Part shown: one piece after another, positions 35,169 to 45,239 of the stretch
Position numbering within the stretch: the first letter of the stretch is position 1
Layout: every line of letters begins with the position of its first letter
From: Sodiomyces alkalinus F11
Taxonomy: Eukaryota > Ascomycota > Sordariomycetes > Glomerellales > Plectosphaerellaceae
Direction of reading: 5' to 3'
NCBI RefSeq assembly: GCF_003711515.1
Contig: NW_021167081.1
Coordinates: 248,001 to 312,000, forward strand
DNA length: 64,000 nt
Notes under the pieces: generated by a model
Databases searched by the model: none
Seen by the model: only the letters and a program-made list of their open reading frames with translations
Told to the model about the DNA's origin: nothing
Translations under genes and position numbers: made by a program

Positions 35169-37285
35169 CTAAGTACGCATCTTCTTGTTCTGCAATACAG
35201 TTAGTTAGGTATGTGAAAAGTTGGGCATCAGCACCCAAATACACAGGAACTTACCCGAAGGAGTACGGCGGCTACTAAGCTAACAGCGCCAGCTATGATG
35301 CACAAGATGAAACTGTTCAAGAAAAGTATTAGAAGCTGCTGTAAGAAGAAGAAAGTGAAGAAAAGGGGGATGGGGAGAAGGAAGAAATCATACGAATAGT
35401 TGATGGACGACATGATCGTGCGTAGAACCGCTCCACGAGTCTCCTCGCCGAGCTCCCCAAAGAAGTCACCAGCAGCTCCAGACAGAGCCATCTGGATTTG
35501 ACGAGCTGGCACGTCGGAAAGCAGCGGTTGGAGATTTCCAAGAACGGTGTTGGTGAAGACGGCGCCGCTGAAAGAAAGACCGGTCGTGATGCCGAGGAGT
35601 TGGGCGAAGAGCATAAAAGTAACGCCGTACGCCATGTCCTTCATCTCGATGACGCCCAAGATCACGGCGTAGCCAGCTTGCAGATAGCATCCGACGCCAA
35701 CGCCGATGAGGATCTGGAACCCGTACAAATAGGCGTCGGTTGTCGAGATGTCGACTCGGTGGAAAAAAACGCCACCGACGAGGATGCAAGCTGCTCCAAA
35801 CACGTACCAGGGCTTGTAAAGCGGATAGTGTGGAAGCAAAGCTCCTTGGAGCGCAATGAACACCGTCGTGGCCACGATGAACGGCAGCAGCCTGATGCCG
35901 GAGTTCAACGCACCGGCACCGCCGATGAACTGGAAAATGAGCGGGATGTAATACTAGGAGAAATGGTCAGCTGCAGAACCAACGGTACAAGAGGAAAAGG
36001 AGGACTGATTGGGCGGAGCGGCGACTCACCATGCTGATCATGCTGGCGCAGTTGTTTGCAGCCATCAACACGAACAAAAGGACGGGCTCTTTCTGCGTGA
36101 TGAGCTGGACGGGCAGGATACGGCTCTCGAAGGTGGTCATGAAATTGAAGCTTTGCTGGAGGCCGAATGCGATGAGAAGGACACCGGCGACCACGAAGAG
36201 TGCGATAATCTGGCCGGATGCCCATGGGTATAGAGTGCCTCCAAAGTTGACGGCCATGACGGCGCAGAACAGACCGGCCACAGAGAGAAGGGTGCCCAGG
36301 TTGTCATAAGCCTTGAACTTCTCGATAACGGTCATGGTCGGGCGAGGCTGGAAAGTCGGCATGATGAAAATGTAGACCGGCGCGAAGACCGCAAGGACAA
36401 GCAGATTGATGTAAAAGCCCCAGCGCCAGGTGGCATGTGTGGCGAACGCACCGCCGATGAGAGGACCGATGATCTGCGTGACACGACGGTTAGTCAAAAA
36501 GTCAAGCATACGGCGATGGAGATTTTTCAGACGTACACTTCCAATGCCGTAGGACATGCCACTATGAGGTGCGTGCGTCAGCAAAAATGTTCCAGAACTG
36601 TGCATGCAGCAGGAGTGGACTCACATCAGACTCAGATAGGCAGGGCGCTCCTTGTCCGTGGTGGTTACGGCGAGCAACGTCAAGACACCGACGTACATGC
36701 CGTTACCGCCCATACCCGCGATGATTCGGCCAACGATCATAGTGGGCATGTTGGGCGCGGCACCGCACAGCGCAGAGCCGACGCAGAAGATGACGCTGCA
36801 AATGAGGTAGAGGGTCTTGGTGTCGAAGAGACCATAGACCTTGCCCGAAGGGAGCGCGAAGACGAGACCACCAATCATATAGCCAACAGATACCCAGGGC
36901 AAAAGGTTCTGGTCCCCGAGGTCTTCGATGATCGAAGGCTGGATGGTTGCGACCTGGATTGTAGTATGTTAGCACAGATGGTGCGTGTGGTCCAAGGAGC
37001 GCCGTTGGCGGGGGTGGGTCGTACAATGGTGTTATCTGTGGCATAGAGCAAGATGCTGGAGACCACAGCAACGACGGCGAGAATCCATCGGAAGCCATGA
37101 ATGTTGCGAGGAGACGGAGGTGGTTCAGTCTGCTCTTCCAGCGAGACTGGGGTCTTGGTGGCCTCATCAGTCTTGTCAGAGCAGCTGTCCATGTTCGTGG
37201 CAACCTCCTTGGTGTCGAGAGCGTCTAAGCCGTCGAGGCTCTTCTCCGTGGTGGTGGGACGTTCCGCTCGATCTTGCGTGGCCAT
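35169..37285 (-). CDS. MFS drug/metabolite exporter (DHA2, 14-TM type)
   Basis: A predicted plasma-membrane proton antiporter of the DHA2 class, the usual exporter in fungal secondary-metabolite clusters. In transcript order the exons are 37285-37025, 36953-36625, 36561-36537, 36473-36030, 35953-35394, 35312-35255 and 35189-35169, giving 565 residues. Exon 3 is a 25-bp microexon that restores GMSYGIGS|IIGPLIGGAF, the antiporter signature of TM5. Other hallmarks are a charged cytosolic N-terminus of about 65 residues, DNTIVATIQPSII in TM1 (the DxTIVxxALP position) and the loop GKVYGLFDTKTLY after TM2. Many hydrophobic segments follow. The last exon adds only NKKMRT; its acceptor is supported by a CTAAC branch site. 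It lies divergent to the thioesterase and shares its promoter region, which suggests co-regulation. The cargo is inferred, not shown. Confidence 0.88.
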
Positions 37286-38067
37286 TTTGCGAGATGGTGT
37301 GACGAGAATCGAGCTGGTGTTTGGCAGGAGAAGATGGAATGGAAATCATCTTGAGCGGCTTCGTGGCATATATTTGACGGCATGGACGTGGTCGAGAATG
37401 ATTTCTGCCTCAAACACGCCCGTGGACCCTGCGGACTTTCTTGCAACCCAAACGCGAAATGCGGGCCAAGAGGCGGGATGGATGACAAACTGCAGGACCG
37501 CGACGTTCCTGAGATGCTAATCGTGGGAGACAAGTTGCGGAGTGACTAGCGGGCGCTAGCGGGGAGCTTATTACACTCCCGCCGGTAGTTGGCGGCGGGC
37601 GAATCAGGATTGCGGGGGAAGCCCGCCAATCTCCACTATATCCACGCCCCAATACTGGTCCGTTTCCAGTAGCGAATATACTTGATTATTCAATAATGGC
37701 GCTGTCTCCTATTACTACAGGGGGGTTAGCCTGTATGTCGGGGCCAACTCGGAGCTTCTTTGATATCGCATCCAGCTCACGCAGACAGCACAGGGACATC
37801 AGAGTCATCTCGGCATCAAATTAATCTAACGGGTCTTTTGGAATAGAATTACACATAATAGAATGTATTGAACCGAGGGAATAAATCTGTGGCCACAAGC
37901 TACGAGGGGCGTGGATGTAAACGAAAGCCTGTACTAATTCATGGGCTCAGTCGAGTTCGTCCGGTCAACTGGCGGACCACAACGGCTCTTAAGCGGACGT
38001 CGAAACTGATTTATTAAACGCAGAGATGCTCTCAAATTGTCTCAGCTTTCAAATGGGGTAAGGAAAA
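37286..38067. promoter_or_regulatory. Divergent promoter of exporter and thioesterase
   Basis: This 0.78-kb region separates two divergent cluster genes. It contains five CGGAC/GTCCG words: 37432-37436, 37658-37662, 37959-37963, 37973-37977 and 37994-37998. About 1.5 would be expected by chance for a 5-mer on both strands with even base composition. CGG-type triplets are what Zn2Cys6 regulators bind. Confidence 0.45.
37959..37977. promoter_or_regulatory. Candidate Zn2Cys6 binding site (GTCCG-N9-CGGAC)
   Basis: A perfect 5-bp inverted repeat with 9-bp spacing, about 90 bp before the thioesterase start. Its geometry (everted CCG/CGG triplets) suits a dimeric zinc-cluster protein such as the one encoded at 39395-41554. 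Inference only. Confidence 0.4.
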
Positions 38068-39021
38068 ATGGAGACAATCACCAGGGGGAAATCAAGGAAA
38101 GCTCCGCTCGTGCTTATTCACGATGGTGGCGGGACGACGGCCTCATATCACGCGCTGATAAATCTCGAGCACGACATTTACGGCATCGAGAACCCATTGT
38201 TCCATGCCAGCAAGCCTTGGAAGGGCGGCATCCCTGCCATGGCGCGGGCCTATAGCGCCTTGGTCGAACTAGAGCTCGGGCAGACGTCCGTGCTGCTGGG
38301 AGGTTCGTTGGTACAAATAATCGACTTTCCTCGAGTTGCAAGTTCCGCTAACACTGTGAGTTACCTTATTTTATTCAGGATGGAGTTTCGGCGGCCTTGT
38401 CGCGTTGGAGATGGTCGACATACTCCAAATTGAGTACGGCATCGATGTCCAGGGCGTCCTGCTTCTCGACAGCGTCTGTCCGACTTCATGGAAATTCTCG
38501 GCTGCTCGCAACGATTATCATGTCCTGTCGACCGCATACGCCGCCTGTCTCAGCTCAAAGCTCCTGGTGATGAACATGATGAAGCAATCGACGCTCATGG
38601 CAGAGCAATGGCAGGCGCCGCAATGGCAGAGTACTATGTCGGATCACAGAGAGCATAATTGCTGCTGCGCTGGATCTCCCTTGCCCTCCGAGGGCAAGGG
38701 AATGTCTCCTCGACGAGGCCCCCTCGTGGTCTTGGTTCGGTGCCTGAACAGACTGAACCCCGGTGACAAAGCCATAGCTAGGGTGGACATTTCGCGGGAT
38801 TGCGAGACCTTGGGCTGGGAACACGCCCGGCCCGGCCTCGTGTCCCGCACTGTGGAGTGTAATGCTAATCACTTCAACTTGTTTACCAAGGACTTTGTGA
38901 GTACTCGCATCGCGTTGTTGTACTATTCCGAGTGCTGATTGGTTTCTAGGTGCATGAAACGACCGAAAAGATTCGCGAGGCTTTGGTCGCCATGGAGAGT
39001 GACTTTGCTGGCTTCGCTTGA
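38068..39021 (+). CDS. Stand-alone thioesterase (alpha/beta hydrolase)
   Basis: A type II-like thioesterase expected to hydrolyse or release acyl chains from carrier proteins, or to edit mis-primed ones. Exons 38068-38302, 38379-38896 and 38950-39021 give 274 residues, normal for this family. The start of the fold, PLVLIHDGGG, provides the oxyanion region. The nucleophile elbow GWSFGG places Ser81 exactly across the first intron junction, and NANHFNLF provides the catalytic His at about 243. The lid region between is poorly conserved. Its location between an exporter and a zinc-cluster regulator, in the same repeat-bounded region as the megasynthase, points to a role in trans with the PKS-NRPS. 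A general carboxylesterase is the alternative but less likely, given the short length and the thioesterase-like N-terminus. Confidence 0.83.
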
Positions 39022-39052
39022 CGTTTCTGTTCTGCTTTATTCTTTGGGGTTC

Positions 39053-39104
<52 letters not shown>
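39053..39104 (+). repeat. (TTG)n microsatellite
   Basis: About 17 uninterrupted TTG units start roughly 30 bp after the thioesterase stop, probably in its 3' UTR. The rest of 39022-39394, between two convergent genes, holds no gene. Confidence 0.85.
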
Positions 39105-39394
39105 GTTGTCAGAAGATGGTGTTGCCCGGTGCTGTTACTTGATGCTCTTACTTGGTTTGCCTACGGGTCGAGTCGTCCACAAAGGCAATTGCTTCCCAGC
39201 GTCCGAGGGCCGTGGAAGAGATATACGGGAGGCGGTACGAACAAACACGATACATCGGAGAACATGAAAGCACAGGCAACCAGATGTTTTGAAAAATCTG
39301 GGACGAATGAAGCTTCATTTTGTCGATCAAGTGCGTTTGCCGACTTCCACCTTCTGCGATGCCTCACATCCACCAGCCGCACACATACACAATG

Positions 39395-41554
39395 TTATTC
39401 GCAATCTAATCCGACGTAGCAGGTCGATGCCTTCTCCCTCGTGCCGTGTTCGAGTTCATTGAGTCGCCGTCTAATCGTCTCCCGAGCTTTCGCAGCTGCG
39501 CCGGGGAATTTGATCGAAATGTGGTCTACCACCCTGAGTATTTCATCAATAACCTCCCGGGCATGTCCTCGGTCTGATTCGTCCATTTGATTCCGCAGCA
39601 GTGCCAGCATACGCACAGACGTGCATGCCATGGGCAACAAGAATGGGTTGTTCAGCGCGAGTAGTGTCTCCTTGAGTGCTTGGCTGAATGCACCGGCAGC
39701 GCTCAGGGCCGCCGTCACACATCGACTGTCCGTCCTGTTCGGGGAGACGCCTGGCGATGGAGAGCTCAGGCAGTTACACAGGCCGAGCGTGCTCGGTCCG
39801 GGTGGATGGAGCATCGAGATTTTCGATGACTGGGTTAACATCCTGAGCCAAAGCTGCATCAAGGATGTCGGGCCAACAGCTTCACCCGACGCCGAGGCGG
39901 CATAGCTGAACGTGTTGAGGACGCTTTCCAGGGTTCGGAGTTTTTCCAGGTGCTGGTCGTGGGTGCAAGTATCGCCATGATGAATGCTGTTCTGAATGGC
40001 CAAAGCGCGACCCAGGATGACTGAAACTTTCAGGACATGCCCGAAAGAGGGTTTGTTCGCCATCTGCGACGTCACATTCCCATTGAGCAGATCAAAGGCT
40101 TCGAAACTGTATCTTTCCCGTAACTTTTCAATGCCTTTGATCTGATGGCCTGTCAGCGTTTTCGGGATCGAATGAACAAGGGACGACTGGTAGTCGCACC
40201 GCGACATGGACTCACCGAATCTCGAGCCTCCTGAAATTCGAGCTCTGGGAGTGGAAAATCAACATGGAAATATCGGTCGTCTACAGACAAAGCAAGGCCG
40301 TTGATAGAGACGATGACACGGTCGAGAAGCATCAGGCACCACATGCATTTGCGACACTCTTCCACCTCGATGTCGGAGCGAGATTTGAGCTCCACTTCCA
40401 TCCTTGGTGTCCGGTGTTTACTGTCGATGCGATGCAGCCCAAGGGCACTCGCTAGTTGCGCAGTGCGGCCGAGCAGTAGCCACGCGTTTGTGACATCTCC
40501 CCGACAGTAGGCATCGAAGACCATCCATATGGAAGCTTGCAACATGTTGTTGGTATTGCTTCGCACGTGCGTTGTGCTCATGAGCTCCAGCTTGGAGTGC
40601 GCCGTCTGCATCCAATTGCGGTATTGTAGCTGCATGGATTCTGACTTGTCGCAAGAGCAGTACAACGCGAGAATGACCCAGAGAAACGGACCAGAGCTCA
40701 GGCTAGCCATATCGTTCGATAATCTCGCCATAAAAGACTCCCGGTGTACCGAGGGTAAGAGGTGGTGCTGAGCAGAGAAGAAGCTGTTCACCATGTGCAT
40801 GACACGTTCTTGACTAGGAAGCTGAGGTTGACTGGGTTCGCTCGGTACCGCTGCTGCTGCACTCGAAGGCCCGGAAAGACTCTGCTGCCAACTGTCTGGG
40901 AGGCTGAGCGCAGACTCTGACGGATGTCCAAAGACAGAGGGGTCCGAGTCGAATTCTGGCGGGGGAAGGTCGAGCTGTGCGGAGAACTGTTGCATCCATC
41001 CCAAGGTATGTTGCTGTAATGACGCAGTATCCGGGAGGTTATTTGACATGTCCGAAAAGCCGCTGGAATCCGAAGATATGGGACCTGGTGTGCCAGGGGA
41101 GATGTGTCTGGGCTCCATCGCACCGGCAAGATAGCGGCTGAGATCGTAGTTGCCGGGCGTGGACAAGTCCGCCTCAGGAGGACTGTCATCGGGGTGAGCG
41201 CAACTGATCTCCCTGGGTGCTGAGTGGAACATGACGCCCAAATCTTGACCATATGGACTCGGAATAGCATATATGCAGCGAGATTGGGCCTTCTGGCACA
41301 GAGAACATGACGGTAAGCGGCCCTGGTCGCGCGCAACATCGGTCAGCATGAAGAGAGATCTCGTCTTGTGTGGTTGGGTGGTTGTGTATCCATACATCGC
41401 AGCGCCGTTTGCGTGCTCGGCACATCTCACAAGCCGTCTTCCTACCCCTGCCAAGGGTGGTTGAGGCCGGCATCATGGGCGGGCGGGCAGCTATTCGAAA
41501 TCGCCGTCGCTGTGAGACAAGTCCTGCTGCATGACTGTCAGCAATACGAGGCAA
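39395..41554 (-). CDS. Zn2Cys6 transcription factor
   Basis: A fungal binuclear zinc-cluster regulator and the likely pathway-specific activator of the cluster. Exons 41554-41396, 41322-40216 and 40141-39395 give 670 residues. The cluster CX2CX6CX6CX2CX6C is complete (Cys42, 45, 52, 59, 62, 69), and the first intron falls between its third and fourth cysteines, so splicing is needed to form the motif. A Ser/Pro-rich linker follows. A helical middle region containing SFFSAQHHLLPSVHRESF, ASIWMVFDAYCRGD and GLHRIDSKHR resembles the fungal-specific transcription factor domain. The start could also be Met27 (MMPASTTLGRGRK). Conserved C-terminal segments around LRILAL-type repeats are weak, so the subfamily is not assigned. 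Confidence 0.9.
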
Positions 41555-42006
41555 AGGCGGCGTATTGAGGGCCCGTTCGACAATCGTAACAACGCGGGAA
41601 AAATACCATCGCGGTGAAAAAAGGCACGAAATAACCCACCACTGGCATATGTTGGGAAATCGAGTGTCTTAAGTATCTCTGTGTGTGGGATTCCTTGTCC
41701 AGGCCCAACGATTCATATGACAGATAACCCATTTAATATAGGGAAAACCCGATATCGGTAGTAATATAGTGCCTACGTAATAGGACCAACCGCCCCGACC
41801 GGGGGTGCCCCGGTATCTAGTTCCTAATAGTAGGTAACGAATACAGTTCGTAGGGGTAAGACTCGGACTTTTTATTATACACTACGGAACTAATGCGCGC
41901 TAAATCCGTGACTTCTCATTACCTTACAGCGTACGGGGCACTTGCCAGCTGATAAGACCCGTTTCGCACCTGGCCTCGAGGAACCAATCGGGAACTGCTT
42001 GATCAA
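41555..42006. other. Regulator promoter passing into repeat-rich DNA
   Basis: The first 180 bases are the likely promoter of the regulator. From about 41740 the sequence becomes AT-shifted with scattered GC-rich islands. No CGGAC word and no gene was seen. Confidence 0.45.
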
Positions 42007-42396
42007 CCCCGACATGTAAGCTTTGTCCCAGCGATATGTAAACCCACTTATAAGTGGGGCCATCAAGATAAGATTACCGTATATAAGTATCCTATATAAT
42101 TTATATATATAACCCGAGTACAATTCTAGGTATACTCGTTATATTATTATATACAGAAGGTCGGCTTATTTAATTAACGATATCGTTAGTCAGCTCGTTT
42201 AAGTACTAATATAGCTAGTCAGGGCTTATTTAATTATTAACGATATCGTCGGCTTAAAATATAATAAGTGTAGATCTCTAGGTACTCAAGCTATATATAT
42301 AGATTATATAGAATACTTTTAAAAGATACTATTATTCTTATAGCTTCACTTATAAGTGGGTTTATATATCGCTAGGACAAAACTTATATATCGGGG
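42007..42396. mobile_element. Short terminal-inverted-repeat element (MITE-like) no. 1
   Basis: A 390-bp element with 50-bp inverted ends (42007-42056 and 42347-42396) that begin CCCCGA. The arms match at 45 of 50 positions; all five differences are transitions, with the right arm carrying the TpA state. Each arm also contains the palindrome CCCACTTATAAGTGGG or a near copy. No coding capacity and no clear target duplication. Confidence 0.75.
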
Positions 42397-42411
42397 AGTT
42401 AGTCCCTAAAT

Positions 42412-42948
42412 TACACCTCTACCAGAATCTAGTATACTAGCGTGGGAATTCGCCCCACGTCCTAATCGCTTATTAGATTAGCCTACTAATCCGTACTTTT
42501 CCTCCTATTTTATATAGGCAGGTATAAAGATAGATAATAACCTAACGTTATAAAGGTATCTTTAAGTGAAGCTATTACTATTTTACCGATAAAGAGTCTA
42601 CTAACTACGGTCCTCGTAATTTACCACTTTCTCTATAATCCGTATTTTAAAGCTATTTTCAGATTCTATAAAAGCAGCCCTTTATAATATAACTACTCTT
42701 AATGCTATACTAACTAGCCCGCCTATATTAGGTTATTAAGAGGGATAGGGAAGATACTAATTTTTGATTATAGTGATAGCTATAATAGTAGTAAGATCAA
42801 CTTTTATTTGTGTAGATTAATATACTTAAATCTGCTTATAGTTTGTATGTGTTTGGATGTACTTCTACCTAGTGGGGCCCCCTGTTATCCCTAGCTAGTT
42901 ATATTACTTTGTATACGCGCTAATATACTAGATCCTAGTAGAGGTGTA
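42412..42948. mobile_element. Short terminal-inverted-repeat element (MITE-like) no. 2
   Basis: A 537-bp element with 33-bp inverted ends (42412-42444 and 42916-42948) that start TACACCTCTAC. The four mismatches between arms are all transitions. If the outer TA is a target duplication, this would fit a Tc1/mariner-type derivative. It starts 15 bp after element no. 1. No coding capacity. Confidence 0.72.
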
Positions 42949-43313
42949 TTACTACTCCCCCGGTCAGACCCAACCTCCAAAACAAGGAAAAATTATTAAG
43001 GACTAAAGTACTACGTACTTGAAAATTCAAGCTATTCAGAACACTGTATTCCCGGCTTATATCGCTCGAACGTCCCTGCCGCCGCGGTGACTGCGGTGGC
43101 TGTGGCTTCTGCTACTGCTATATCGTAGTATCGCGATTGCAATCCATTGTTGTTATTATTGTTGAAGAAGAGGGGGAACAAGGAGAGGATATCGTTATGG
43201 TGTAGACTATGGTCCTTCGTAATAAACGGGCCCGTGCTCCCGGGTGGGTCTAACCCGGCGGGGTTAGGAGTACTTTAGCTATGCACCTTCGTAAACAGTG
43301 GTTAGAGTGTAGA
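42949..43313. other. Spacer between inverted-repeat element and copia LTR
   Basis: Mixed composition with a GCGGTGACTGCGGTGGCTG-like GC-rich island near 43085 and a TTGTTATTATTGTTG run near 43150. No gene is recognised. Confidence 0.45.
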
Positions 43314-43577
43314 TATATCGCATAGGCACACGGACCACGACGTGGTCTATAGGGGATCCAGGGGGGATCCACGCTATAACTAAGGGCTTCGGATATAATA
43401 GAGGCGGATACCGGAAAAGACCGGATAGGATCTAAATAACTTAGTACCTATAATAGAGTCTTTACCACCTAAATTAAGGGTATAAGAGACTCTCCCAGAT
43501 ATAACTTAATATAATATATATACACGAGATTTCTGCTCTACTAAGTTAATTATTTAAATGTCTTTTAACGTGCGATA
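43314..43577 (+). repeat. 5' LTR of the copia element
   Basis: 264 bp, reading TATATCG at the start and GCGATA at the end, where the 3' copy has the canonical TGT...ACA. Nearly all differences between the copies are transitions. Confidence 0.85.
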
Positions 43578-43799
43578 GTTATAAGCCCGGTTTATAACGC
43601 CTAAATAATAGATATTAATAAGGCTACCCCTATTCTACTATAAAGAAGTAATTATATCTATATAAGCACTCGTAAATAACTACTATTAACTTAATTAGAG
43701 TAATTAAAAGATTAATTAATCTATCTATTAATTAACTAACCGATAAACGATAAACTAGTAAAGATATCTTCTAACGTATCTAATGCCGAATAAAAGGCG

Positions 43800-45150
43800 G
43801 CCGCTACTACCCTTATTAACTAAAGAGATTAGGCGGTTTAGGAGCGCGCCGTACGCGGTAAATCGGCCTCCTATTAGGATAACTACCTTAATCTAAAGCT
43901 AAACGATAAGGAGACTAACGCCTATCTCCTCCCCCTACTTATACCGCCTAACGTTCGTAAATATAAAGCCCTTATCGTGGACCTAAACGCGGAGGAGGCT
44001 ATAGCCACGGCTACTACGTTTTCTACCGTCACGCTAAAGGGCGATAAGGCTACGGACACCATAGACGCCGCCGCTACCACGGCGGCTATAGCCGCCGGTA
44101 AAAGGAAGACGGCCGCTCGCCGGAAGGTTACGGCCGGAATAAAAGAACCACTGACTAAAACGCCTATATCTATTAACGACCTCTCTAAAAAGAGGCGCAC
44201 GCGCTACCTATAAGATTACTATATATACCGCGAGGAAAAAGTAGACTATAACGCGTAGTAGAAGGAGTTTAACGAGGTACGCTCCTATATTGAAAGGACT
44301 ATGTATACTATATTACATAACCTCCTCGCCTAGCTATAAGATAACACCGTAAATAACCCGCGGGCCTGGATTACTCTCCTATACACGCACGCAGAACTAA
44401 TACCTATAGACCTCTATAAGGAAGCCTTAGTTCTATACCGACGATACACCACGCCTATAAAGGCTATACCTAAGGATATAGACGCCTAAGTAGTAAGCTA
44501 GAAAATAGCGATAATATACTATAAATATATAGGCGTTTTAGAGCTATTAAGCGCGGACTATTAGGCAGAAGACGCGTTAAAAGCTATTAGACCTATTACC
44601 TAGGAATAAAGTAATAACTACCTAGTAAATATCTACGATAAGATTACGGAAAATAAGCTAACGATTAACGACTTCGTAAAGACTCTAAGGGCGGTTCTTA
44701 GTAATATAAAAAGCCTATAATCCTCCGCTATAAAGCCTAGAGTTAGGAGAGGCACCTTTAATACCCTTAGGAACCTCCCCGATACTAAGGATACTATTAC
44801 TACTAATAATAAAGATAATAAAAAGCGTCCTTATAGCGATATATCCTTAAAGACTATCCCTCCCGTAATATAGAGGCCCTATAAGATATATAAAAACACC
44901 TATACTACCGCCGCCTATTAGTATATAAGGCCGGATATACGCCTTTATATCTAGCGTGGCCGTGAAGATATTATAAAGGTCGCGGAAAAGAAGATACGTA
45001 TTTATAGTTTTAAAAGCCGCGTGGACACCGCGATATAGAAGAGACGGGAAATAGTAGCTACTACCGCTAATAAGATAGAGGAAGTCTAGGAAGATTAACT
45101 CTATAATACTACGCCTACTATAGTTTAAGAAGACCTGTCCGTTACCGCGA
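43800..45150 (+). pseudogene. Copia gag, RIP-inactivated
   Basis: An Ala/Thr/Lys-rich N-terminal segment (DLNAEEAIATATTFS near 43979) leads into a helical gag-like region with many TAG/TAA stops. A Tyr-rich segment near 44880-44950 (PYKIYKNTYTTAAY) looks like a Cys/His knuckle with its ligands turned into Tyr. Confidence 0.6.
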
Positions 45151-45239
45151 CGGGGAGACTAAAAGCCCCCCTAACTTAGGGGGTGGCGCGTCGTTACACG
45201 ATAATACTATTAAGATTATAATAAGAATAAAGGATATTC

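Noticed and set aside
43977..44213. 78-residue plus-strand frame that could be a small Thr/Ala-rich gene
   Set aside because: It is in frame with the downstream gag-like region of the copia element and just escaped stops.
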